The notes under the pieces: model-generated
Told to the model about the DNA's origin: nothing
The model's database searches: none
What the model saw: only the letters and a program-made list of their open reading frames with translations
Made by a program: the position numbers and the translations under genes
In this document: positions 19,036-28,252 of the stretch, piece after piece
Layout of the letters: each line of letters begins with the position of its first letter
How positions within the stretch are numbered: position 1 is the stretch's first letter
Assembly (NCBI GenBank): GCA_947501935.1
Contig: CANMXU010000009.1
Coordinates: 62,001-126,000, forward strand
Reading direction: 5' to 3'
DNA from: an uncultured Alteromonadaceae bacterium
GTDB lineage: Bacteria; Pseudomonadota; Gammaproteobacteria; Enterobacterales; Alteromonadaceae
Length of the DNA stretch: 64,000 bases

Positions 19036-20573
19036 TTTATGAAGGCGAGCAAATCAGCGCAGCGCTAAACTTAACCACTGACACGGTTGTTATTGGCTCT
19101 GGGGCTGGCGGTGGTGTAAGTGCCTATCACCTAGCAAAAGCTGGTGTAAAAACTGTGGTATTAGAAGAAGGCGGACGTTTTCAAGCCAAAGATATGAGCC
19201 AACGTGAAGAGCAAATGTACCCACAGCTTTATCGTGCAGGTGGCCAACAGATGACATCAGACGGACAAATAAATGTAATGCAAGGCTCTGCTTTTGGTGG
19301 TTCAACCTTAATTAATGCCGCAGATGTTACCCCAATAGCACCTGAAGTTTTAGCGCATTGGCAACACCACCACGGCATAACTGAAATAACCGAACAGGCT
19401 CTAGCCGCTTCATACAAGCGAGTGCGTGCACAAATGGGTGTTGCGCCTGTTAAGCAAAATTTGATCAACAATAACAACAACCTCATTCTCGATGCTGCAG
19501 CAAAACAAGGCATTAAGGCCGGAATTTTTGATACGAACCGAAAGAATTGTATTGGCAGCGGCTATTGCATGCAGGGCTGTGCTTACGACGCCAAGCAAGG
19601 GACTAATTTGAGTTATTTACCGCAAGCCTCTGAATTAGGTGCACAAATATATACCGATGTACGGGTTGATCGTATTGAAAAACTTAAAAATGGCTTCTAT
19701 AAAGTGCATGGTATGGTGATTGAGCGCGGCCTTCGTACGCCTAAGTATCCGGTTGAGGTTATCGCCAAACGTATTATTTTATCTGCTGGTGCGGTACATT
19801 CCCCAGCAATTTTAAAGCGTTCAGGGCTAGATAAAGGTTTGCCACAGTTGGGTAAAAATGTTTCTTTACAACCACAAATGGTGGTTGGCGCCCAATTTGA
19901 ACAGCACCAACAAATGAATTCACAGCGCGGCATTCCGCAGTCGGTATATTTAGCTGAATACGATAATAATACCGTCGAGCACGGTTTAGGCGGTTATCGC
20001 ATCGAAGGTATTGGCGGCGTATTAGCCAATATGGTGACCGGTTTGCCCGGTATTGCCGACCAACATAAACAATTAATGCAAGCCTACCTTCATACCCATT
20101 ACAGTTTATTGCTAATACCTGATCAACCTTCCGGTGAAATGCGCTGGAAATATAAAGAAAATGGCGCAGTCGTACCAATTATTGATTATAAAATTAGCGA
20201 TGAATGGAAAAGTCGTGCCCGCGATGCGGTTAGAAATATCAGTGAATTTTTCTTTAAAGCAGGAGCAAAAAAGGTGTATTTCTCAAACCATTCATTTCCG
20301 GTTTTAGAAAGCATTGACGATATTGATAAAGCTGATTTATTTGAAATATCACCGGGCTTAACCACGTTAATATCAGCTCATGTACAAGGTACTTGTCGTA
20401 TGGGCACTTCAGCAGCACATAGTGTTGTAAACCAAAACTTAAAATTACATACTGATGAAAATATTTATGTCATTGACGCATCGATTATGCCAACGACAGC
20501 GTCAACCCATACCATGTTGCCAATTATGGCTATGGCTGACTACGCCATTCATAAAATGTTGGCAACAAGCTAG
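19032..20573 (+). CDS. GMC-family FAD dehydrogenase, large subunit
   Basis: 513 residues from ATG 19032, chosen because it forms the ATGA overlap with the preceding gene and places the Rossmann FAD motif VVIGSGAGGG at residue ~19. Other GMC signatures: EEGGRF, GGSTLINAAD, LSAGAVHSPAILKRSG, GTCRMG, and a C-terminal DASIMPTTASTHTMLPIMA with the catalytic-type His. A Cys motif (NCIGSGYCMQGCAYDAKQG) is typical of bacterial membrane-linked alcohol/sugar dehydrogenases of this group. With its Tat partner it likely works in the periplasm. The substrate (sugar, alcohol or sterol) is unknown. The stop codon shares CTAG with the stop of the convergent Crp/Fnr gene. Confidence 0.87.
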   Translation: MIYEGEQISAALNLTTDTVVIGSGAGGGVSAYHLAKAGVKTVVLEEGGRFQAKDMSQREEQMYPQLYRAGGQQMTSDGQINVMQGSAFGGSTLINAADVTPIAPEVLAHWQHHHGITEITEQALAASYKRVRAQMGVAPVKQNLINNNNNLILDAAAKQGIKAGIFDTNRKNCIGSGYCMQGCAYDAKQGTNLSYLPQASELGAQIYTDVRVDRIEKLKNGFYKVHGMVIERGLRTPKYPVEVIAKRIILSAGAVHSPAILKRSGLDKGLPQLGKNVSLQPQMVVGAQFEQHQQMNSQRGIPQSVYLAEYDNNTVEHGLGGYRIEGIGGVLANMVTGLPGIADQHKQLMQAYLHTHYSLLLIPDQPSGEMRWKYKENGAVVPIIDYKISDEWKSRARDAVRNISEFFFKAGAKKVYFSNHSFPVLESIDDIDKADLFEISPGLTTLISAHVQGTCRMGTSAAHSVVNQNLKLHTDENIYVIDASIMPTTASTHTMLPIMAMADYAIHKMLATS

Positions 20574-21295
20574 TTTTTGTCTTCTTCTTTGTAAAGTGGG
20601 GTAAGTTGCTCTTGCCCCATTAAGCGTTCATAACCTGCATTAAGCATTATAGGGTTATTAATAAAAATTTTACCGTATTGCACTGCAATACAGCCTTCTT
20701 TTTCTAACGCTTTTAGCTCTTTACTAACACTTTGCCTTGAAGCTCCTAACATTCGCCCTAATTCTTCATGAGAAGTGCTAATTGAATAAATATTATTTGG
20801 TTCACGTTGGCCATGGCTATAACTTAACCGTAATAACGTGCGGGCAATACGTTGATGTAAATTCAAAGTGCTGGCGTCTTCAGTATGTTGCCATAACAAA
20901 CGTAAACGATGCACCAGCATTAAATTTAACTGCTTGGCGATTTCGGGATACTGATGATAAAGCTCAAGAAAATGTTTTTTACTCAAAACACTAAGCTTAG
21001 TTTCACCAACAGTTATTGCATAGCTTGACCTTGGCAATTCATCTATCAAACCCATTTCACCAAAACAATCACCGGTTTTAAGTGAGCCAACGACCATTTC
21101 TTTACCGTCTTCAGAGTAATTACATAAGCGCACTTCGCCAGCGCATATTTGGTACATTTCGTTAGAAACAGACCCTTGACGGTAAACACTTTCTTGATCA
21201 GGTAAAGTGCGCTGCACACTTAATTCGCGCAATTTTGACAGAACTTCGTCAGGTAACTGATCAATAAAGTTATGAAGATTATAAATAGCTTGCAT
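20570..21295 (-). CDS. Crp/Fnr-family transcriptional regulator
   Basis: 241 residues: cyclic-nucleotide-type beta-barrel (~18-130; VYRQGSVSNEMYQICAGEV, KTGDCFGEMGLIDELPRS) followed by a long helix and a winged helix-turn-helix (SHEELGRMLGASRQSVSKEL). No N-terminal cysteine cluster, so it is not an Fnr-type oxygen sensor; FGEMGLIDELPRS resembles the cAMP pocket of Crp, but this is not the housekeeping Crp. Placed tail to tail with the GMC dehydrogenase and divergent from the AraC regulator, it may control local genes. Confidence 0.88.
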   Translation of the reverse strand: MQAIYNLHNFIDQLPDEVLSKLRELSVQRTLPDQESVYRQGSVSNEMYQICAGEVRLCNYSEDGKEMVVGSLKTGDCFGEMGLIDELPRSSYAITVGETKLSVLSKKHFLELYHQYPEIAKQLNLMLVHRLRLLWQHTEDASTLNLHQRIARTLLRLSYSHGQREPNNIYSISTSHEELGRMLGASRQSVSKELKALEKEGCIAVQYGKIFINNPIMLNAGYERLMGQEQLTPLYKEEDKN

Positions 21296-21533
21296 GAATT
21301 CTCGCTAAGTAACTGAAATAAGCATAGATATACACGCTGAAACTGCGCAATATACCCTCTACGAATAGCTTAATAACAAATGATTGTTAAACTATCACTA
21401 AGTATCGCATAATTGAAGAAAATTACCGCTATAAACAGTATAGATTCAAACTATTATATGCAGTTAATAATACCAAGCAGCATTGCTGCACTTATCGTCA
21501 ATGCATGACATTAATGAAAAATAGCACTTAGCA

Positions 21534-22538
21534 ATGGATTATTTAGTTAGAGCAGGCTCGTTAGAAGGCTTTGAAAGCTTGGTACTGAGCCTAGGCGAAA
21601 ACCCAGTTGAGTTAATTGACCAAGTCGGTTTAAGCACCAGCAGTATTCGTGATCCTGATGCCTTAATTTCTTACCCTAAAATGGCGCAATTATTGGAATT
21701 AGCCGCTACCCGTTGCAACTGCTCAACCTTTGGTTTGCAGCTGTCGGTAAACCAAGGCCTGTTTACTGTTGGCACCATAGGTTTATACATGGCACAGCAA
21801 ACTAGCATTTTAGAAAGTCTACGTATGGCGATACGTTACGTGCATATGCATGCCCAAGGGGCGATTGTAACTTTAACACCTATAAATAACGGTTATCAAT
21901 TTTCCTATCAAGTAGCCTTTGCAGGCCGTGTAAACACTGAGCAACTTTGCCAGCTAAGTGTTGCTCTGCTTTATCGAATGCTGAAAACCATGGTCGGTGA
22001 GCAATGGGAGCCGAAAAAAATTCTTTTTGCTCAAGATAAAGCAAGCACAAATTTAGCCGATTTTAATGCGCTGCTAACCTGCCCGATAGAGTTTAATGCC
22101 AATTCTAACGCGATGATATTGCATCAAAGCACTTTGGCGCTAAAACCGAATGCTGATCAGCAGCAGCTAAAACAATATATTGCTCGCCATTTTCAAATGT
22201 TAGAGCAGCGCCACCCTAATAATTTAGAAGCTAAAATTTGCCATGGTATTCGGGCATTATTACCCACAGGTGACTGCACCTTAAAAAACATTGCCGCAAT
22301 GCTCGACATTCACCCAAGAGTATTACAAAAAAAACTACAACAAAAACAACAATGCTTTAGTGAATTACTCGAAGAAACCCGCAGTGAAATTGCCTGTGAA
22401 TTAATGGCCCGTAGCCATATTTCCCTAACAGAATTAGCCTTGCAGTTAGGTTATGCCGAATTAGCGGTATTTAGTAGAAGCTTTAAAAAACGTCACGGCA
22501 TTTCGCCAAGCACCTGGCGTAAACAGCAGATCATATAA
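21534..22538 (+). CDS. AraC-family regulator with arabinose-binding-like N-terminal domain
   Basis: 334 residues. N-terminal ligand domain of the OruR/ArgR-like class (residues ~15-200; GLFTVGTIGLYMAQQTSILESL) and a C-terminal AraC HTH pair (LKNIAAMLDIHPRVLQKKL; ISLTELALQLGYAELAVFSRSFKKRHGISPSTWR). This group senses small metabolites and activates catabolic genes. It stands alone; the ligand and targets are not clear, but the neighbouring oxidoreductases are candidates. Confidence 0.88.
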   Translation: MDYLVRAGSLEGFESLVLSLGENPVELIDQVGLSTSSIRDPDALISYPKMAQLLELAATRCNCSTFGLQLSVNQGLFTVGTIGLYMAQQTSILESLRMAIRYVHMHAQGAIVTLTPINNGYQFSYQVAFAGRVNTEQLCQLSVALLYRMLKTMVGEQWEPKKILFAQDKASTNLADFNALLTCPIEFNANSNAMILHQSTLALKPNADQQQLKQYIARHFQMLEQRHPNNLEAKICHGIRALLPTGDCTLKNIAAMLDIHPRVLQKKLQQKQQCFSELLEETRSEIACELMARSHISLTELALQLGYAELAVFSRSFKKRHGISPSTWRKQQII

Positions 22539-22592
22539 GCTTAAACTGTTTTTTAGCTACACTTTAATTAAGTTTGAACGGACTTAAGCTGA

Positions 22593-22626
22593 CAAGTAAT
22601 AAAATCATTCTAGCTTTTATTACTTG
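22593..22626. terminator. Perfect inverted repeat between two convergent genes
   Basis: Arms CAAGTAATAAAA and TTTTATTACTTG (12 base pairs, no mismatch) around a 10-base loop, 54 bases after the AraC stop and 92 bases from the end of the large lipoprotein gene. The stem is AT-rich and lacks a run of T after it, so termination is likely but not certain. Confidence 0.5.
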
Positions 22627-22718
22627 CCAGCAGTCCCCAGCGAGCACCGGTATCCTTACCTTTAATCATTCCTTTATAACATTCATTACGGCAAAATAAT
22701 CACCAAAGGTTAACAGCC

Positions 22719-25700
22719 CTAAAACGAAGGTGCTTGCTTGCCAAAACTAATTTTATTCAACGTTGCCGTTTGATCGGCATATGAGCGCACCCACTTTTTC
22801 TTAAAGCGAATAAAGACTCTGAGCTGATCTTCATGACTTTCAAGGCGACGCCCTGAATAATAAATATCTCGGCCGGTAACGCTACTAAATACCACATCAG
22901 CCCCTGCTTGACGGAAATGCGTTGGCTCGCTAGTACTACGAATTTCAACATAAATAAGAAATTCAGCTTCATCAATATTAGCGGTATCAACATTGGCGGT
23001 AACCACATAGCGCGTGCCTAATGGGTCATCGGCATCAAGCTCAAAGTCGCGATAAACTTCTGCATAGTCATCTTTATTGGTGCCATTAGGAATAGCAAAA
23101 TCAACTTTGCCGCCATTAATAGTTGCGCTTGCTCGTGAGCCTTGTTTAGAGGTATTCCAAGTACCATCAGAACTTTCGACTAAATCAATACGTAAACTGC
23201 GCAGAGTTAAATTATCAAAAAAGGTTCTAATATATTTAGCGTCAACATTAAGGTTACGTTTCACTTCAAAACTAATATGAGCATAATTTGCTCCCACAGG
23301 CTTACGGGTGGTGATATCAAAACTTTCTTGGGCAATATCACCGCCAATAGAATCATAATCATCAGCATCTAAAACATTACTTAACTCAGCACTAAATGCG
23401 CTGCTATTACTTGGGTCAGCGTCTTCGTCCCACTCAATTTTAACATAGGCTTGGTCTTCACTGCCTGCGCCAAAAATTTTCCCCTCAGCTCTTAAAATAA
23501 AAGGCGTTAAACTAACCACTTCGCTCATATCTATAGTTTGCTGAAAGCGACCAAATTCAGAAACTGTATCAGTAGTACTGCGTATTTCACCACTTCTACC
23601 ATCAATTGAATTGGCATCACTGGGTGCATAATATAAAAAGTCATTGTTTAGCGTTGCCCAGCCATTTTTAATCGCTGAAAAGTCACCATTTATAACGTTC
23701 ATTAACTGGCCTTCAGCTTCAAAATTACTGACACTATGCCCATAACTAGGATGAACAGCAAAATCTGCAGGGCTCGCATCACGAGCAATTAAGCGGTCGA
23801 TAATACCTTTATTACCATCGGCATCGGTTAACTGCTCAACTAGGCCGTATAAACCAAACACCATATCAGGTATCCCTAAACGGTTAGGCTGCCAGTCTTT
23901 ATCTTCATTTGAATAACGGGTAAGAATTTCAGCGCCAATGGTTGCATTAGGCCCAAAGACACCTTCTTGACCTCTCATTTTTTGGCGTTTACCGTCACGA
24001 TAAGCAAAGTAACCGCCAACCATAGGTACGCTACTGCCGTACATGCCAAAGCCTAATAGCCCAGGAAAGTGGCTAATGGTATCAGGATGATCATAGATTT
24101 TATCTGCGTTATAACCTTCTGTTTTTGTTGGCCCCGCAGAAAACACCGTTAAATAATCAGGATTATTATCATCCGTCCATGCGGCATAATGGGCATAAAG
24201 ATTATCGAAATTTTCTCGCCAGTCAGCATTTACTCGGCGGTCTTTAAAAACAATATGACCATATTGCTCAACAAATGACGATATATTCCATTTGATCACC
24301 GGCTCTGTTGATAAATAACTTGTTAAACTGGCATGATTTTCACGATGCTTCCACCAATCTTCATAAGCATTAACCGCCATAGGATCTTGCGCAGCAGCTA
24401 GTTCTGCAAATAAGTAAGACTCTTGATAAGGCGGCACAGCCTGCAACCTTGTTTCGGCTTCTGGGCCAAACATAACACCGGTATGTTCTACTTGAGCATA
24501 GTCACGTAGGTAGTCGGCATAATTTTTTTGCATGCCAATAATTTGATTCGCCGCGGTAACAATAGCGTCGTTCTCTGGATAAAACTCACGTGCATGTATC
24601 GCGGCATTAACAATTTTTGCGGTAGAATAAATTGAAGGGTAACCAGACTTTACTCCTGTTTCTGGAAAATAATCACCGTAATATAAACCATCAGTAGTTA
24701 CTTCTGGGCCTATACCGTCAGGATGTAAGCCAGCAAAGCGAGTGATAATGGCTTGAATTTCAGCTTCAGCAGAATTACCAAACATTGCCTCATCAGTCAT
24801 TAACATTAGCGCTGCCCAACCAGCAGCGCCGGTAGAATAAGCGCGATAGCGGCCTTGATCAGGTTTTGGCTCAGTACCGCTTACCCAACCTTCTCTTTTT
24901 CCCTCAGGCCAACAAGCTGAACGAATAAAAGTCATGTACTGGTCAAATTCATTACGCAGCCACTCTGTATAAGTCATACGCGTATCGGTATCGTCACTTA
25001 ACAATTTTGTTTGTGCTGCCGCCAGTAGCATTTTGCCATCAGCCGTAGCTGCAATTGCACGCGCCTCATCAACCTTGCTATAGAACTTCGCAGTTACACT
25101 ACCCTGCTCGCGTAAGCTACTTGATGCAATAAAATTAAGTTCAAATTGACCACTATTACCATTGCTTTCATTTAATAAATACAGACCACCTTGACCATCA
25201 CCACCATAATTTCGGCCATAAGATAATGACTTCAAAGAATTCACTGTGGCAATTTGACCAATAGTTTGGTTTGATAAATTTAATCGATACAAGTTATTTT
25301 CAGTGCCAACATAAGCTGTATTATCAATGCTATCGACGGCAATTCCATAAATAGCCTTGCCTGTATCATCGTCAGTTAAGTTAACTGTAGTCAGCAGCTT
25401 GCCCTTGTTATCATTACCTTTTGCTTGATAACGTAAAAGCTTTCCTGAAGCAGTGCCTAGCCAAAGTTCGCCATTATGATGTGCTAGCCCTAAACTGCCT
25501 TGGCTGAAAATCGAAGCAATATTTATATTTGAAACAAAGCCAGTTAAGGCTTTATTACCAGTATTAAACCGTAAAATAGCGTCATTATCGCCACTGGTAT
25601 TTACTGCAATAAATAAAAACCGACCCGACGCCGAAAATGCTAAAGCTACTGGGCCATAATCGCTACCGCTAATGTCAAAGCCGCTTGGCAGTTTTGCATT

Positions 25701-26093
25701 AAGCTGAGCAGCACTAATTTCAGCGACCTTTTGCTGATCAATTGTAAAAACTTCCACTACATCGCTACTTCGATTAGCTAAAGCATAAAGCCCTGAATAT
25801 TGAGCTGCAGCTGTACTATCGGCTTGCGAGCTACTATTACCCCATAACTCAACTACAAGGTCAGCAGATTTAGGTTTGTCTACAGGGGGATCAACAAGGG
25901 GGGGTTCTGCAACAGGCGGTTCTATTACTGGCGGCTCTATTACTGGCGGTTCAGTAACGGGAGGATCTATAACAGGGGGATTCGGTGTAGAGTTATTTTC
26001 AGTAGCACTGTCACCACCGCCACAACTAACGAGGAATAAACAGAGTAAAACCTTAACCGCATTAAATAAGCTCAGCTTAGTAGCACTTTTCAT
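22719..26093 (-). CDS. Very large multidomain lipoprotein, possible polysaccharide-active surface protein
   Basis: 1124 residues. Lipoprotein signal with lipobox LVSC then GGGD, a Pro-rich tandem linker (residues ~38-72, PPV-E repeats), a propeller-like region (~75-370; repeated GLYALANRSS, SGRFLFIAVNTSGD, IYGIAVDSIDNTAYVGT, LLNESNGNSG), a helix-rich middle (~380-770; YSTGAAGWAALMLMTDEAM, GYPSIYSTAKIVNAAIHARE, GLLGFGMYGSS) that recalls (alpha/alpha) toroid glycosidase or lyase folds, and a beta-sandwich C terminus (~780-1124) like carbohydrate-binding modules. I could not match a named family, so enzymatic activity is inferred only from architecture. It is divergent from the glucosylglycerate operon; whether they are linked in function is unknown. 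Confidence 0.75.
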   Translation of the reverse strand: MKSATKLSLFNAVKVLLCLFLVSCGGGDSATENNSTPNPPVIDPPVTEPPVIEPPVIEPPVAEPPLVDPPVDKPKSADLVVELWGNSSSQADSTAAAQYSGLYALANRSSDVVEVFTIDQQKVAEISAAQLNAKLPSGFDISGSDYGPVALAFSASGRFLFIAVNTSGDNDAILRFNTGNKALTGFVSNINIASIFSQGSLGLAHHNGELWLGTASGKLLRYQAKGNDNKGKLLTTVNLTDDDTGKAIYGIAVDSIDNTAYVGTENNLYRLNLSNQTIGQIATVNSLKSLSYGRNYGGDGQGGLYLLNESNGNSGQFELNFIASSSLREQGSVTAKFYSKVDEARAIAATADGKMLLAAAQTKLLSDDTDTRMTYTEWLRNEFDQYMTFIRSACWPEGKREGWVSGTEPKPDQGRYRAYSTGAAGWAALMLMTDEAMFGNSAEAEIQAIITRFAGLHPDGIGPEVTTDGLYYGDYFPETGVKSGYPSIYSTAKIVNAAIHAREFYPENDAIVTAANQIIGMQKNYADYLRDYAQVEHTGVMFGPEAETRLQAVPPYQESYLFAELAAAQDPMAVNAYEDWWKHRENHASLTSYLSTEPVIKWNISSFVEQYGHIVFKDRRVNADWRENFDNLYAHYAAWTDDNNPDYLTVFSAGPTKTEGYNADKIYDHPDTISHFPGLLGFGMYGSSVPMVGGYFAYRDGKRQKMRGQEGVFGPNATIGAEILTRYSNEDKDWQPNRLGIPDMVFGLYGLVEQLTDADGNKGIIDRLIARDASPADFAVHPSYGHSVSNFEAEGQLMNVINGDFSAIKNGWATLNNDFLYYAPSDANSIDGRSGEIRSTTDTVSEFGRFQQTIDMSEVVSLTPFILRAEGKIFGAGSEDQAYVKIEWDEDADPSNSSAFSAELSNVLDADDYDSIGGDIAQESFDITTRKPVGANYAHISFEVKRNLNVDAKYIRTFFDNLTLRSLRIDLVESSDGTWNTSKQGSRASATINGGKVDFAIPNGTNKDDYAEVYRDFELDADDPLGTRYVVTANVDTANIDEAEFLIYVEIRSTSEPTHFRQAGADVVFSSVTGRDIYYSGRRLESHEDQLRVFIRFKKKWVRSYADQTATLNKISFGKQAPSF
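25882..25985. repeat. Short in-frame tandem repeats encoding the Pro-rich linker
   Basis: About six imperfect 15-base units (consensus like ATTACTGGCGGCTCT) inside the lipoprotein gene, coding for PPVIE/PPVTE-type pentapeptides just after the lipobox. Such repeats can change in number by slippage and would alter linker length without breaking the frame. Confidence 0.75.
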
Positions 26094-26463
26094 TAAAATT
26101 CCTTTTTAATTGGCTTTTTAGCGTGCTCTATCTAAATATAGTTAAAGTAATATTGCAAGAAATAAATGAACTTTAATTATAAAAAACACTTTAACGAGTT
26201 TTTCTCACAATATTATGGCGTCACAATATTTATTCTCTACTACCTTATCTACCGTAATTTATAAAAATACCCACACCAAATTGGTGCATTCTCCCCTAAT
26301 CAGTTCTTATAGAAACCATTGAATAAAAAACAAACAGTCAGCTTTAATTCAATTAACACTTGTATTTTCAAAGGATTAAAAGTGTATTTTTAGTGATTTA
26401 TCTTATCTGGCATAAGACTTGATTGCTTTGATATATCGACTAAGGGTTATGAGGGATATGGAA
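26094..26463. promoter_or_regulatory. Divergent promoter region of the glucosylglycerate operon
   Basis: 370 bases without a gene. It holds a direct repeat TCACAATATT (26206-26215 and 26222-26231, 16 bases apart) and a palindrome CACCAAATTGGTG (26274-26286). These are plausible regulator sites for either the lipoprotein gene or the operon. A GAGGG Shine-Dalgarno at 26451-26455 serves the first operon gene. Confidence 0.45.
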
Positions 26464-27342
26464 ATGATTTCAGCTTTTATAGAAAAACACAGATTGCATG
26501 ATGAATATCGACTGACTGCGGAAAGTTACTTTTTGCCAATAGCCGATACTATTTATCAACAATTTAAAGACAGTGACGGCACTTTTTTTGTTGGTATTAA
26601 TGGCTGTCAGGGCAGTGGCAAGTCAACTTTTACTGACTTTATTGCCGAATATTTAACAACAACTTATCAATTAAACGTTATTGTGATGTCACTGGATGAT
26701 TTTTATCTTAGCAGTGATAAACGCCAGCAGTTAGCGCAAAACATTCACCCACTGCTCGCCACCCGCGGTGTGCCAAGTACTCATGATATTGATGCATTAA
26801 ACCAAGTATTAACGCAGTTAACCCAGCATAAAACGGGTTTTGCCATTCCAAAATTCAGTAAAGCCACCGATGAGCCATTACCAGAAAGTCAGTGGCCAGT
26901 CATATCAAAACCAGCAGATATTGTGTTATTAGAAGGTTGGTGCTGGGGCGTAAAAGCGCAAACTGAGCAACAACTTTCAGCACCTATCAACGAACTAGAA
27001 TTACAAAGCGACCCGAGTGGCAAATGGCGCACACACGTTAACGAGCAATTAGAAAGGCTTTACCAACCACTCTATAAAAAAATGAATTATTGGATAGGTT
27101 TGCAAGCGCCTTCGTTCGACTGTGTTTACAAATGGCGATTAGAACAGGAACAAAAGCTACAAGACAGAAATGTTGGCTTAGCTAACTCTAAAATTATGAC
27201 GCCAGAAGAAATACTCAATTTTACCCAGTATTTTCAGCGCTTAAGTGTGCAAGGTAGCCAAACCGTTTCTAAAATTGCTGACGCTATTTTTTACTTAGAT
27301 TACGACCGACATATTACTAAAATGACGGTCAAGGAATCATAA
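26464..27342 (+). CDS. Glycerate kinase-like P-loop kinase (GLYK/YGR205W type)
   Basis: 292 residues from ATG 26464, which has GAGGG 8 bases upstream. Upstream in-frame ATGs lack this. P-loop GINGCQGSGKST, then VMSLDDFYLS, LATRGVPSTHDIDAL, IPKFSKATDEPLPESQWP and VLLEGWCWGVKA follow the plan of plant D-glycerate 3-kinase and its yeast/bacterial relatives. It would convert D-glycerate to 3-phosphoglycerate, matching the product released by the phosphorylase at the end of this operon. The stop overlaps the start of the phosphatase gene (TAATG). Confidence 0.85.
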   Translation: MISAFIEKHRLHDEYRLTAESYFLPIADTIYQQFKDSDGTFFVGINGCQGSGKSTFTDFIAEYLTTTYQLNVIVMSLDDFYLSSDKRQQLAQNIHPLLATRGVPSTHDIDALNQVLTQLTQHKTGFAIPKFSKATDEPLPESQWPVISKPADIVLLEGWCWGVKAQTEQQLSAPINELELQSDPSGKWRTHVNEQLERLYQPLYKKMNYWIGLQAPSFDCVYKWRLEQEQKLQDRNVGLANSKIMTPEEILNFTQYFQRLSVQGSQTVSKIADAIFYLDYDRHITKMTVKES

Positions 27343-28178
27343 TGAGTAGCGATAAAACACTGATTTTTAGTGATTTAGACGGCACTTTACTGGACCATTA
27401 TAGCTACAGTGCTGACGCCGCAAAAACAACGCTAGCGCAATTAAAAGCCGCCAATATTCCGGTAATTTTAACCACTAGCAAAACCTATGCAGAAGTCATT
27501 GAACTGCAAGATAAGTTGAGTATTGATGCCCCTTTCATTGTTGAAAATGGCGCGGCTATTTACCTGCCAAAATCGATTTTTGTTGAACAGCCTAATGACA
27601 CCATAGATGACGGCAACTATTGGCTAAAGTGTTTTTGCCAACCCAGAGCGCATTGGCTTGAAATATTAGCGACACTTAGCGATAAATTTAACGGTGCCTA
27701 CCTAGGTTTTTCGCAAATGTCAGTTAAGCAGCTGATGGAGATAACCGGACTAGATCACGCAGCAGCCACGCAGGCGAAAGCGCGCACTTTTGGTGAGCCC
27801 ATTCAATGGCTAGACGACGAAGCAAGCAAATCAGAGTTTATCAAACAACTAGAACAACTAGGCGCAGTGGTACTTCATGGCGGTCGTTTTATTCACGTAA
27901 GTGGTTTATGCGATAAAGGCAAAGCGCTTTTGTGGTTAAGCCAGTGTTATCAAAAATATTTATATCGCCAAGCGCCAAGCACAATTGCCTTGGGTGATGG
28001 CGGTAATGATGTCGCGATGTTAACTGTGGCCGATTATGCCGTGCAAATTCGTTCACCCGTTCATGACTTCCCTGCACTTACCCGGGCCAAGAATACGATT
28101 CAAACCTCTGAATTTGGCCCAAGCGGCTGGGCTGAAAGCATTAACGCAATATTATTCAATAACAACCAAAAGAGCTGA
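27342..28178 (+). CDS. gpgP: Glucosyl-3-phosphoglycerate phosphatase (mannosyl-3-phosphoglycerate phosphatase family, HAD-IIB)
   Basis: 278 residues. HAD motif I FSDLDGTLLDH with Asp nucleophile, motif II LTTSKTYAE, the family signature VENGAAIYLP, GGRFIHVSG, and motif IV ALGDGGNDVAML. It belongs to the mannosyl-3-phosphoglycerate phosphatase/YedP group; because its partner synthase is the glucosyl enzyme, the likely substrate is glucosyl-3-phosphoglycerate, giving glucosylglycerate. It overlaps the kinase stop by one base; the synthase starts 75 bases downstream. Confidence 0.9.
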   Translation: MSSDKTLIFSDLDGTLLDHYSYSADAAKTTLAQLKAANIPVILTTSKTYAEVIELQDKLSIDAPFIVENGAAIYLPKSIFVEQPNDTIDDGNYWLKCFCQPRAHWLEILATLSDKFNGAYLGFSQMSVKQLMEITGLDHAAATQAKARTFGEPIQWLDDEASKSEFIKQLEQLGAVVLHGGRFIHVSGLCDKGKALLWLSQCYQKYLYRQAPSTIALGDGGNDVAMLTVADYAVQIRSPVHDFPALTRAKNTIQTSEFGPSGWAESINAILFNNNQKS

Positions 28179-28252
28179 ACAATTAACTAACACAGATAAA
28201 GCACACACAACTTTTCCAACTCATACAACTCATACAATTAAAGAGGTAATTC

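Noticed and set aside
25882..25985. Possible CRISPR-like repeats
   Set aside because: Units are contiguous 15-base repeats in frame with the protein, with no spacers.
25876..26109. Plus-strand Gly/Thr-repeat frame
   Set aside because: Antisense of the Pro-rich tandem linker; repeats make a spurious open frame.
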